Source of the DNA: Streptomyces sp. TG1A-8
GTDB taxonomy: Bacteria; Actinomycetota; Actinomycetes; Streptomycetales; Streptomycetaceae
Assembly (NCBI RefSeq): GCF_030499535.1
Contig: NZ_JASTLB010000001.1
Coordinates: 62,001 to 126,000 of the forward strand
Direction of reading: 5' to 3'
Length of the DNA stretch: 64,000 bases
How positions within the stretch are numbered: the stretch's first letter is position 1; every line of letters starts with the position of its first letter. Of the stretch, positions 25,792-33,885 are shown piece after piece. The notes beneath the pieces were generated by a model, which was not told where the DNA came from, did not search any database, and saw nothing but the letters and a program-made list of their open reading frames with translations. Position numbers and translations under genes: made by a program.

Positions 25792-26543
25792 TCGCCGATG
25801 TGCTCCCCGCGCCCGTGATCGCCTATGACACCTTCACGGACGCTCCACGAGACGCCCTCCTCCCCGAGGAGCACGCCGTGGTCGCCACCGCCGTGGAGAA
25901 GCGCCGCCGCGAGTTCACCACCGTACGGGCACTGGCCCGTACCGCAATGCACGCACTCGGCTATCCCCCCGCCCCCGTGCTGCCGAACCGCCGGGGGGCA
26001 CCGGGCTGGCCGGAAGGCCTGGTCGGCAGCATGACGCACTGCGAGGGATACCGGGCCGCGGCGCTCGCATGCGCCGTCGACATGATCGCCGTCGGCATCG
26101 ATGCGGAGCCCAACGCCCCGCTTCCCGACGGTGTCCTGGAAGCCGTCTCCCTGCCGGCGGAGCGGGCATGGATCTCCGACCTAACGGCGGTCAGGGGCGA
26201 GGTGAGCTGGGACCGGCTGCTCTTCAGCATCAAGGAGACCGTCTTCAAGGCGTGGTACCCGCGAACCCGCTACGAGCTCGACTTCGAGCAGGCGGAGGTC
26301 ACGGTTTCTCCGCAGTCGCACACCTTCACCTGCCGCCTGATTCTGCCCGAGCAGGCACCGCCGTCCTCGTGGCTCACCGACACGCAGGGACGCTGGCTGG
26401 TGCGGGACGGCCTGCTGGTCACCTCTCTGGCGGTGGCGGCCGGCTGGGCACCGGTCCCGGCGCTCGGTGCTGAGCCTCCTGCCGCAGCCCCGTCGGCTCC
26501 TTCGGGGCCCCGGCCGCCACGCGGACGGACTGGGTGTCGATGA
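25788..26543 (+). CDS. 4'-phosphopantetheinyl transferase (EntD/Sfp class), 3' end replaced by IS sequence
   Basis: 251 aa from GTG 25788 with AAGGAGG upstream, coupled to the phosphoesterase. Conserved PPTase blocks: REFTTVRALARTAMHALGY, PGWPEGLVGSMTHCEGYRAA, VGIDAEPN (Mg-binding Asp-x-Glu) and LLFSIKETVFKAWYP (the K-E-x-x-x-K-A signature). It would convert apo-ACPs of the PKS and the methoxymalonyl ACP to holo form. The last about 20 codons (AAPSAPSGPRPPRGRTGCR) are antisense to an IS112-like transposase fragment. The native C-terminus is therefore lost, but all catalytic blocks precede it. Confidence 0.85.
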   Translation: MIADVLPAPVIAYDTFTDAPRDALLPEEHAVVATAVEKRRREFTTVRALARTAMHALGYPPAPVLPNRRGAPGWPEGLVGSMTHCEGYRAAALACAVDMIAVGIDAEPNAPLPDGVLEAVSLPAERAWISDLTAVRGEVSWDRLLFSIKETVFKAWYPRTRYELDFEQAEVTVSPQSHTFTCRLILPEQAPPSSWLTDTQGRWLVRDGLLVTSLAVAAGWAPVPALGAEPPAAAPSAPSGPRPPRGRTGCR

Positions 26544-26645
26544 TCACCAGGTACGGGTCCTCCAATCGCCCGGACCGCTCCCACACCTGGCAGCGCAGGA
26601 TTTCCTGGATCCGCTGGTCAGGGTCGTCCTTGCGTCACAAGGTGC
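26490..26645 (-). pseudogene. IS112-like transposase N-terminal fragment
   Basis: Minus-strand frame reads DQRIQEILRCQVWERSGRLE then DPYLVIIDTQSVRVAAGAPK. The V-I-I-D-T-Q-S stretch is the first catalytic Asp region of Streptomyces IS5-group transposases. Both sides are missing. It overlaps the PPTase 3' end. Confidence 0.7.
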
Positions 26646-26726
26646 AGGACGAACTGCCTCTACTTCTCACCACTCACACGACTTCGGTTTACCCGAGGGA
26701 AGCAGTACCGAACTGGCCGGAACGCA

Positions 26727-27165
26727 AGGAAGCGGGGAACCGACACGAGAACCGGGTCATACAGGCCCTGCGGGCCCGCGGATGGACCGTGCACCCCCTG
26801 CGGACAGGGCACTTGCCCCACGCCCGTTCAAGACGCGCTGCGCCGCACCAACTCCGCTCTTCGGCAGTTCCCCCGACCTCATCGCCGCTCGCGGCGCCGA
26901 ACTCGTCACCATCGACGTCAAGGACCGCATGCCGAGTGCCCACAGCCACCGCTACGCGATCAGCACCGCCACCGTGAGACGTTGGCCTGCTCTTCACCGT
27001 CACACCCGCGCCCCTGCACCGCTGCACTACGTCCTGGGCGACATGAGGGTGCTCACGCCCGCAGAAGACTCCACTACACAATTCACGCCATGCGACACCG
27101 AAGCGGCGCCTACCACCTCGTCAGCAGCCACCAAGCCCATTCGTTCGACGAGGTCTTTGGCCCGA
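26727..27165 (+). pseudogene. Nuclease-like or plasmid-type hypothetical gene, frameshifted
   Basis: Protein-like pieces lie in three frames: RHENRVIQALRARGWTVHPL (about 26,738), DLIAARGAELVTIDVKDRMP with AHSHRYAISTATV (about 26,877), and LHYTIHAMRHRSGAYHLVSS with HQAHSFDEVFG (about 27,083). Together they resemble a small restriction-endonuclease-like fold (E...D-x-K pattern in VTIDVKDR). At least two frame changes make it non-functional. No family is named with confidence. Confidence 0.5.
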
Positions 27166-27300
27166 GGCGGGTCTGTCAAACGAGCGGCCCTGTCTCACAT
27201 TCGGTGGTGACGGAAAGTAGTGGTGACGGCAAACAGACCATCGGTCACGAAGCCGCAGGCCTGCGCCCCGCAGTGGCCGTTTTCCGGGATCGACCGATTG

Positions 27301-27962
27301 GGTGCTGTCACGTTGGCTGAGCGGGTGGGATGATCTTCGGGTTGATCATGGTGGAGGGGGATCGTCCGTGGGGAGCGCGTCGCCCAGCCCCGGCCTGGTG
27401 ACAAGTGGCACCTGGACGAGGTCTTCATCACGATCAACCGTGAGCGGAAGTACCTCTGGCGGGCTGTCGACCAGGACGGCATGGTGCTGGACATCCTGGT
27501 GCAGAACCGGCGGGACAAGACCGCGGCCAGGCGATTCTTCCGTCGTCTGGTGAAGAGGACCCGTACGGTGCCGCGGGTGGTCGTCACGGACAAGCTCCGC
27601 TCCTACGGCGCCGCTCACCGCGAGGTCATGCCCTCGGTCGAGCACCGCTCGCACAAGGGGCTGAACAACCGGGCGGAGAACAGCCACCAGCCCACCAGGC
27701 AGCGTGAACGTGCGATGAAGGGCTTGGCGCTCCGCTGGAGGGGCGCAGCGGTTCCCGTCCGCGTTCAGCGGTATCCCACCGCACTTCCGGCCCCGCCGCC
27801 ACCTGATGGCCGCCCCCGACTACCGAGCCGAAATGAGCATCCGCTTCGCCATCTGGCAGCAGGTCACAGGCACCGCCGGTCTTTCCACCATGGACTGAGC
27901 ACAGGGCCCACCATGCCCCGACACGCCATCGGAGACCCACACACCCAACAACGTGACAGCGC
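27301..27962 (+). mobile_element. Deleted IS6-family element
   Basis: Ends GGTGCTGTCACGTTGG (27,301) and CAACGTGACAGCGCC (to about 27,962) are inverted repeats. The transposase lacks about 80 N-terminal residues and starts at DKWHLDEVFITINRERKYLW (27,405), with DQDGMVLDILVQNRRDKTAA, VTDKLRSYGAAHREVMPSVE and RAENSHQ. All three catalytic acids remain, unlike the copy at 20,597. After RERAMKG a frame change near 27,730 breaks the end. Total about 660 bp instead of about 870. Confidence 0.82.
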
Positions 27963-27966
27963 CCGT

Positions 27967-28097
27967 CCCGTAACTCGGGGCAAAGACCGGTAGACCACCA
28001 CAGCCGGGATCGATTTGTTCAGTTCCCCCCGGCTCGCGGCCTCAACCGGATCTCGGCCAAGCGGGTGAAGTGCCCGCCGGGCAGTCGGCAGGCCATC
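27967..28097. repeat. Truncated relative of the 158-bp element
   Basis: TCCCGTAACTCGGGGCAAAG and GGCTCGCGGCCTCAACCGG align, in reverse orientation, to the element at 20,308-20,465 (TCCCGTAACTCGGAGCAGAG, GGCTCGCGGCCTCAACGGG). It is fused on one side to the IS6 end and on the other to a PKS gene stub, marking a rearrangement junction. Confidence 0.6.
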
Positions 28098-28235
28098 CAT
28101 GCCGATGATGGCGATCGGCTCGTGCTCCCTGGCCTCGGCGGTACGCAGCCTCTCCTTGGTACCACGCAGATCCGAGGTCAGGCGTTTGAGGTAGGTGAGA
28201 ACCTTCTCATCCGTTGATTCCGGCGTACCAGCCAT
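28098..28235 (-). pseudogene. 5' stub of a modular PKS gene (N-terminal docking domain)
   Basis: From ATG 28235, with AGGAG upstream, 46 codons read as a typical PKS start: EKVLTYLKRLTSDLRGTKER, then AEAREHEPIAIIGM, which is the coiled-coil docking domain followed by the first strand of a ketosynthase. Immediately after GM the match ends (DGLPTARRAL) at sequence related to the 158-bp element. The same layout begins the large PKS at 62,662 ([19 protein letters not shown]...[15 protein letters not shown]). The stub is thus the preserved 5' end of a lost PKS gene. Confidence 0.85.
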
Positions 28236-28941
28236 CAGCTCCTGGCCCTTCACTGAGTCTCGAAGTCGGCGACCGTACCGCCGCGTACCGGCCTGGCCAC
28301 CCGGCGCCGCGTCGTACGCCGTCTGCGCTTGTGGGGCAGACTTCCGGTCGGGTGGATCGGCGTCCGCCATGGCAGTGCGGCACGTCTCAGCACTCCCGCT
28401 CACGCGCCACACATCGAGGCGACAGCTCTCCCATGGACAGGAGAAACCGCCAGCGTCACACGCTTCTCCGACATGTGACGCATGCGGGAAGCGGGCCTGC
28501 GCGTACCGTCGGCTGCGGTGTACGCGGACAGAGCATTACCTCATGCGTGTATCCAACTCCTCGCGTCACGTCGCACCTTGTCCTGCGCGATGACTCTGGC
28601 ATACGGGCGCATCACATGTGTATCGCGCCGGTGACGCCGTACACTGCCTTGCCCGCCCACAGCGTGACGAGCGGCGACGGTCCTCCCGGCTCCTCGTCGG
28701 TCAGCTGCGACGGGGAAGGACGCATTCGGACCACTCGCACCGCTGCGGCGCCACCGGTCGGACGTCTGGGGTACCTTCGGACCGATCCGCGGTTACGCTT
28801 GGAGCAACGCTCTTGTGCATTAGCGTGTTGTAAAACGATCGCAAGTCACCTCGCGTTCGCTGCACGCGGAGCCGGGACGACCGAGCGACCCGGTGGGCCG
28901 GTCCGCTCCCCATGATGAACGCACGCTGACGGGAATACACG
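28236..28941. other. Intergenic region upstream of the methoxymalonyl operon
   Basis: About 700 bases with no convincing gene. It should contain the promoter of the methoxymalonyl-ACP operon and, on the other strand, the relic promoter of the PKS stub. No clear promoter boxes were assigned. Confidence 0.45.
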
Positions 28942-29610
28942 ATGGCTGAACAGCTTGCTGTCTCCGACACCATGCACGCCTACGTGCGTGGGGTCTCACT
29001 GCGAGAAGATCCGATCCTCGCCGGTCTACGTGCATTCACCGCGCAACTGCCCGCGGGCACGGCGATGCAGGTGTCCGCGGAGGAGGGACAGCTGCTCGCC
29101 CTCCTGGTGCGTCTGACGGGTGCGGCCAACGTCCTGGAGATAGGAACCTTCACCGGCTACAGCACGCTTTGCATGGCTCGCGCCTTGCCGGACAAAGGCC
29201 GTCTGACGACGTGTGACATCACAGACCGGTGGCCCGGCATAGCAGCCGAGTACTGGCGGGAAGCGGGCGTCGAGGACCGCATAGAGTCGCGCATCGGCGA
29301 TGCTAGGCAAACCCTCGACGCGCTGCGCCGGGAACACGGTGCGGGCCATTTCGACCTGGTCTTCATCGATGCGGACAAAGCTAGTTACCTGCACTACTAC
29401 GAGAAGTCACTGGAGCTGTTGCGCCCCGGCGGTCTCGTGGTGGTGGACAACACACTCTTCTTCGGGCGGGTGGTGGACCCTGAGGCACAGGACGCCGACA
29501 CCGTCGCGATCCGCGAGTTCAACACGTTCCTGCGAGACGACGAGCGGGTCGATGTGTCCCTGCTGCCGATGGCCGATGGCATCACTCTCGCCCGCAAGCG
29601 GTCTGCCTGA
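28942..29610 (+). CDS. fkbG: SAM-dependent O-methyltransferase for methoxymalonyl-ACP (FkbG type)
   Basis: 222 aa of the CCoAMT-like O-methyltransferase family 3. SAM loop [16 protein letters not shown] near residue 56; the acidic [17 protein letters not shown] motif and [10 protein letters not shown] give the metal-binding Asp and Asn positions; late [11 protein letters not shown]. In FkbG, AsmN17-like and Baf enzymes this protein methylates the 2-hydroxyl of the hydroxymalonyl unit on the ACP. It is the first gene of a five-gene plus-strand operon. The symbol is by family; in bafilomycin nomenclature it belongs to the bafB-F set. Confidence 0.88.
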   Translation: MAEQLAVSDTMHAYVRGVSLREDPILAGLRAFTAQLPAGTAMQVSAEEGQLLALLVRLTGAANVLEIGTFTGYSTLCMARALPDKGRLTTCDITDRWPGIAAEYWREAGVEDRIESRIGDARQTLDALRREHGAGHFDLVFIDADKASYLHYYEKSLELLRPGGLVVVDNTLFFGRVVDPEAQDADTVAIREFNTFLRDDERVDVSLLPMADGITLARKRSA

Positions 29611-29772
29611 GAACACTTCCCGCCGTCCCGGCCCGAACCGGGGCGGCTAGGGTGCCGCAGTTCACGAAGCCGGGTGGCCGGGGGTCTCCGCTCGCGCCCC
29701 GCCCCCTTTCCCGCAACCTACCCGCATACCCGGCCACCGAGTATGCACCACGCCCAGGAGGCAGGTATTACG

Positions 29773-30627
29773 ATGAAGACCGAGCCGATCGCGGTTCTCG
29801 GTGCCGGCGTGATGGGCGTGGGTATCACCACGCTGCTGGCGGGCCACGGCCTGCCGGTACGGCTGGTGGAGAACGACCCGGAGAAACTGGCGCAGGCGCC
29901 CGGCAGGATCCGGCGGGAACTGCGCATGGCCCAGCTGATGGGCGTCCTGCCGCCGGGGCGCGAGGAAGGCGAGGTGAGCCTTCACGGCGATCTTTCCGCG
30001 GTCCGCGGCGCACGGGTGGTGATCGAGGCGATCACCGAGAACGCCGACCTGAAGACCGCGGTGCTGGCCGATGTCTCCACGCTCGTACCGCCGGCCACCG
30101 CGCTGGTCTCCAACACCTCCTCGATCCCGATCGACGAGCTGGCCGACGCGGTACGGCACCCCGCCGACCTGATCGGCACCCACTTCATGAACCCGCCGGC
30201 CCTCATCGGCACCACCGAGGTCATCCGTGGCGTGCGTACAGGTGAGGCGACCCTGGAGGCGGTACGCGGCCTGCTCCGCGAGGTCGGCCGCAAGCCCGTG
30301 GTGGTCCGGGACGCGCCCGGCTTCGTCACGAGCCGTCTGCTGCACCCGATGATCAATGACGCAGCCCGGGTGGTCCAGGAGGGCACGGCGTCCGCCGAGG
30401 ACGTCGACGCGCTGATGCAGGGCTGCCTGGGTCACCCCACCGGACCGCTGCGCACGGCGGACCTGATCGGCATCGACAACCTTGTCGACTCCCTCTGGGT
30501 GCTGCTCAAACGCACCGGCGATGAGGGCTGTCGCCCCTGCGATCTTCTGCTGCAGAAGGTCGCCGACGGCCACCACGGCCGGAAAACCGGCCAGGGTTTC
30601 TACGAGTACGAGGAGAGCACACCATGA
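29773..30627 (+). CDS. fkbK: 3-hydroxyacyl-type dehydrogenase for methoxymalonyl-ACP (FkbK type)
   Basis: 284 aa from ATG 29773 with AGGAGG upstream; the longer open frame adds a non-homologous leader. NAD-binding Rossmann start IAVLGAGVMGVGITTLLAGH, NTSSIPIDELADAVRHP and THFMNPPALIGTTEVIRG, with the C-terminal dimer domain (APGFVTSRLLHPMINDAARV). FkbK-type enzymes oxidise the glyceryl-ACP hydroxyl on the way to hydroxymalonyl-ACP. Its stop overlaps the ACP start (ATGA), so the products are made together. Confidence 0.88.
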   Translation: MKTEPIAVLGAGVMGVGITTLLAGHGLPVRLVENDPEKLAQAPGRIRRELRMAQLMGVLPPGREEGEVSLHGDLSAVRGARVVIEAITENADLKTAVLADVSTLVPPATALVSNTSSIPIDELADAVRHPADLIGTHFMNPPALIGTTEVIRGVRTGEATLEAVRGLLREVGRKPVVVRDAPGFVTSRLLHPMINDAARVVQEGTASAEDVDALMQGCLGHPTGPLRTADLIGIDNLVDSLWVLLKRTGDEGCRPCDLLLQKVADGHHGRKTGQGFYEYEESTP

Positions 30628-30890
30628 CCGTTCCCACCGACCAGCCCACGGACGTCCAGGCGGCCATCTTGACCTTCGTCGAGGCCAAGACCAAGACGAG
30701 CTGGGATCCCGGTGCCGATATCTTCGCGACCGGCGGGCTCTCCTCGCTCTTCGCCATGGAGCTGGTGGTCCACCTGGAGAAGACGTTCGGCATCTCCATC
30801 GGCGGCGCCGACATGCGCCTGGAGAACTTCCGCACGGTCGACTCCATGGTCGGGCTCGTGACGCGGCTGGGCGGGAATGCCAGTGCCTGA
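30624..30890 (+). CDS. fkbJ: Discrete acyl carrier protein for methoxymalonate (FkbJ type)
   Basis: 88 aa. The phosphopantetheine site is TGGLSSLFAMELVVHLEKTF with Ser41 as the likely attachment residue; this family has S-S-L in place of the usual D-S-L. It carries the glyceryl, hydroxymalonyl and methoxymalonyl intermediates and delivers the unit to the PKS acyltransferase. It overlaps the dehydrogenase before it and the acyl dehydrogenase after it. Confidence 0.9.
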   Translation: MTVPTDQPTDVQAAILTFVEAKTKTSWDPGADIFATGGLSSLFAMELVVHLEKTFGISIGGADMRLENFRTVDSMVGLVTRLGGNASA

Positions 30891-31980
30891 CCAGCTCGCC
30901 GCCGAGGTCACCGAACTGGTGAGTGACCAGGCAGGCCACTGGGATCGCACTGGGCTGATCCCGCACGAGCTGCTGCGGAGGATGTCCGCGCGCGGTCTGC
31001 TCTGCGCCCAGGTTCCCGAGGAGTACGGCGGTCTCGGCCTCAGCAGCGCCCAGAACGGCGAGTTCACCGCACACGTCGGGAGCCTGTGCAGCTCCCTGCG
31101 GAGCGTGATGACCTCGCAGGGCATGGCCGCCTGGGCCGTTCAGCGGCTTGGTGACGCCGAGCAGCGCACCGGCCTCCTGGGCGAGCTGGTCGGAGGCCGA
31201 CTGGCGGCTGTCGGCTTCAGTGAGGCGGAGGCCGGAAGCGACATCTCCGCCATGAGCACCACCATCCGGCCCGACGGGGACGACGTGGTGGTGAACGGCA
31301 CCAAGGTGTGGATCACCGCCGCCCACTACGCCGACGAACTGGTGATCTTCGGGCGGTACGCGGAGGGCGGGGCGGCCGTTGTGGTTCCCGCGGACACCCT
31401 CGGTGTCACCATCGAGCGGGTACCCGATCCGCTGGGCTGCCGGGCCGCCGGACACTCCACCATTCGGCTGGACGAGGTCCGGGTACCGGCCACCCGGTTG
31501 CTGGGCGGCGCAGGGATGCCGCTCTCGATGCTGGTCACCCTCGTCCTGGCGTACGGCCGGATGTCCGTCGCCTGGGGGTGCGCCGGCATTCTCCGCGGCT
31601 GCCTGGCCGCGGCCGGCGCCCACGCCCGGACCCGCCGCCAGTTCGGCAAGCCGCTCGGTGAGCACCAGCTGGTCGGCCGGCACCTCGCGGAGCTGCTGGT
31701 TTCCGAGCAGATCGCCACACGGGCGTGTGAGCACGCGAGCGTCCGCTGGGACGAGAACGCCCCGGACGCGGTCACCGCCACCGTCCTGGCCAAGCATGTG
31801 AGTGCCACGCAGGCCGCGCAGGGTGCCGCCGCGGCGGTCCAGGTCATGGCATCGGCCGGCGCGGACAACAGCAGCCTGGTCGCCCGCGCTTACCGGGACG
31901 CCAAGCTGATGGAAATCATCGAGGGCAGCAGCGAGCTGTGCCAGGTGATGCTGGCCGAGCACGTGCTGTCGGACTCGTAG
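30877..31980 (+). CDS. fkbI: Acyl-ACP dehydrogenase for methoxymalonyl-ACP (FkbI type)
   Basis: 367 aa from ATG 30877 (or GTG 30883), overlapping the ACP gene end by 14 bases. Acyl-CoA dehydrogenase fold: VPEEYGGLGLSSAQNGEFTA early, AVGFSEAEAGSDISAMSTT for FAD and substrate binding, TRRQFGKPLGEHQLV in the middle helices, and EIIEGSSELCQVMLAEHVL at the end with the catalytic Glu. FkbI-type flavoproteins oxidise the carrier-bound C3 unit. Gene order and overlaps match the fkbGKJIH-like operons of methoxymalonate pathways. Confidence 0.9.
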   Translation: MPVPDQLAAEVTELVSDQAGHWDRTGLIPHELLRRMSARGLLCAQVPEEYGGLGLSSAQNGEFTAHVGSLCSSLRSVMTSQGMAAWAVQRLGDAEQRTGLLGELVGGRLAAVGFSEAEAGSDISAMSTTIRPDGDDVVVNGTKVWITAAHYADELVIFGRYAEGGAAVVVPADTLGVTIERVPDPLGCRAAGHSTIRLDEVRVPATRLLGGAGMPLSMLVTLVLAYGRMSVAWGCAGILRGCLAAAGAHARTRRQFGKPLGEHQLVGRHLAELLVSEQIATRACEHASVRWDENAPDAVTATVLAKHVSATQAAQGAAAAVQVMASAGADNSSLVARAYRDAKLMEIIEGSSELCQVMLAEHVLSDS

Positions 31981-31992
31981 AGGAGCTGGCGA

Positions 31993-33093
31993 ATGACTGA
32001 GCGGCCGACGACGGTGAAGTGCCTCGTCTGGGATCTCGACAACACACTGTGGCAGGGCACCCTGCTGGACGGCGACGACGTCCGGATCACGGACGAAGCC
32101 AAACATGTGATCACCGAGCTGGACCGCCGCGGCATCTTGCAGGCGGTGTGCAGCAAGAACGACCACGACCTCGCATGGGAGCGGCTGGAGCGACTGGGCG
32201 TGGCCGAGTACTTCGTCCTCCCGCACATCGGCTGGGGACCGAAGTCCGAATCGGTCCGGTCCATCGCCGAACGGCTCAACTTCGCCCACGGCACCATGGC
32301 GTTCGTCGACGACACGCCGGCCGAGCGTGCGGAGGTGTCGTACCACCTGCCGGAGGTGCGCTGCTACGACGCCGAGCAGTTGTCAGCCCTGCTGGACCTG
32401 CCCGAGTTCAGCCCGGTCTCCGCCACCGTGGACTCGCGACGGCGTCGTGAGATGTACCAGGCCGGTTTCCGCCGGGACGCCGAGCGCGAGGCGTACAAGG
32501 GACCGGACGACGACTTCCTACGCTCGCTCGACCTGTGGATGTCGATCGACAGGGCGACCGAGGACGAGCTGACCCGCGTCGAGGAACTGACGCTGCGCAC
32601 GAGCCAGATGAACGCGACGGGCGTGCACTACGACGACGCCTCGCTGCGCCGGCTGATGGCCGACCTCGAGCACGAGGTACTGGTCGTCACCATGGGCGAC
32701 CGGTTCGGACCGCACGGCGCGGTGGGTCTGGTGCTGCTGCACCGAACGGCCGTGGCATGGCATCTGAAGCTGCTGGCGACCTCGTGCCGGGTGGTGTCCT
32801 TCGGCGCCGGCGCGGCCATCCTCAACTGGCTCGTCGATCAGGCCGCCGCGTCCGGCGTACACCTGATCGCCGACTTCCGGGCCACCGCCCGAAACCGCAT
32901 GATGGAGATCGCGTACCGGTTCGCCGGCTTCGAAGACCAGCCCTGCGAATGCCACGAGGCACTGACCGAGGCTGCGGACGGCACCCCCGGTGTCCAGCGC
33001 CTGCACCTGGTTCCCGGACGGCGGCCCGCACCGGCCACGATGCGGCTCGACGCGGTTGCACTCACGAAGGCCGAGACGCCGGTGTCCCTCTGA
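31993..33093 (+). CDS. fkbH: FkbH-like glyceryl-ACP synthase (HAD family)
   Basis: 366 aa. N-terminal HAD phosphatase-like domain with VKCLVWDLDNTLWQGTL (D-x-D nucleophile and acid), a QAVCSKNDHDLAWERL sugar-phosphate part, and FVDDTPAERAEV for the final Asp pair. The C-terminal half is a GNAT-like acyl domain (TLRTSQMNATGVHYDDASLR, VLLHRTAVAWHLKLLATSCR). The family takes 1,3-bisphosphoglycerate, removes phosphate and loads the glyceryl group on the ACP, starting the methoxymalonyl pathway. Last gene of the operon; the convergent interval to 33,886 follows. Confidence 0.92.
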   Translation: MTERPTTVKCLVWDLDNTLWQGTLLDGDDVRITDEAKHVITELDRRGILQAVCSKNDHDLAWERLERLGVAEYFVLPHIGWGPKSESVRSIAERLNFAHGTMAFVDDTPAERAEVSYHLPEVRCYDAEQLSALLDLPEFSPVSATVDSRRRREMYQAGFRRDAEREAYKGPDDDFLRSLDLWMSIDRATEDELTRVEELTLRTSQMNATGVHYDDASLRRLMADLEHEVLVVTMGDRFGPHGAVGLVLLHRTAVAWHLKLLATSCRVVSFGAGAAILNWLVDQAAASGVHLIADFRATARNRMMEIAYRFAGFEDQPCECHEALTEAADGTPGVQRLHLVPGRRPAPATMRLDAVALTKAETPVSL

Positions 33094-33199
33094 GCCGGCG
33101 GTCTCCCGAGCCGTACCGCCGACCGAGGCCGGGAGACGGCGATGCCTTGGTGGGGTGCGGCGATCGCGTCGTGCGTCCGGCCAGGGCCGAAGGCACAGA

Positions 33200-33650
33200 T
33201 CCATGACGTGCGGTCGGGAGGGTGACCACGGCAGCCCTTCGACCGCGTGCCACCCGGTGAGGTGTTCGTTGGGCTGTTCATGGGGCGGGGCGAGCCGGGT
33301 TTCAGGATGCACTTCCTGCTGGGCGCGAACGGACTGCCCCCTGGTCGTCAGCCCCTCGGCCACCAACACCGAAGGCAGCCTACGGAAGCGGTTGCGGTGC
33401 TCCAAGAGCACCGCAACCGGCAGAAGGGCCCGCCGAACCGTCGTTGCGGTTGCCGCCCGTCGGTGTGGCGGCAAAGGGAACTCCAGTGGCGTCGGTGAGC
33501 ACGTTGGCGCTCCGCAGCCTGGCTGTGAGAACCTCGTGCGGTCGAGGCCACACACCAGCCTCGGTCCACTCGGCCATGCGGCGCCAGCACGTCAACCCGG
33601 AACCGAAACCGAGCTCCGGCGGCAGAAGTTCCCACCACGGCGATGACCTG
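33200..33650 (-). pseudogene. Degraded IS5-family transposase
   Basis: Minus-strand pieces: LLPPELGFGSGLTCWRRMAE and WTEAGVWPRPHEVLTARLRS, then ANVLTDATGVPFAATPTGGN with RND, which is a typical IS5 second-Asp block. The region between the two blocks is deleted (about 30 residues). A worn C-terminal part follows near 33,250-33,320 (HPETRLAPP, GWHAVEGLPWS, compare R-W-V-V-E-R). Dead. It fills the convergent gap between fkbH and the adenylating enzyme gene; nothing else is seen in 33,094-33,885. Confidence 0.65.
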
Positions 33651-33885
33651 TCGCAGGACGCGTCCGGGCCGTCCCTTCGCGCCCAGCCGCGGGTGAGCGG
33701 CTCGCGGAACAGCCGTGGGCTTCCCCTGCGCTTCGAAAGAGCGGGCGCAGCCCGCGCTCGCCCGTCACCGGATCGACGCGTTCATGGGCCGCCGCCCGCT
33801 CCTCGGCCGGAAGAAGCGTGCCACGGCCCGCCCGGCCGGAACCGTCGCTGAGGGGCGACGGCCCCGGCCGGGCGGGCACGGCAGC

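Noticed and set aside
1..28000. CRISPR array, origin of replication or telomere-like palindromes
   Set aside because: No regularly spaced repeats, DnaA-box clusters or dense terminal palindromes were seen; the strong palindromes found are single hairpins.
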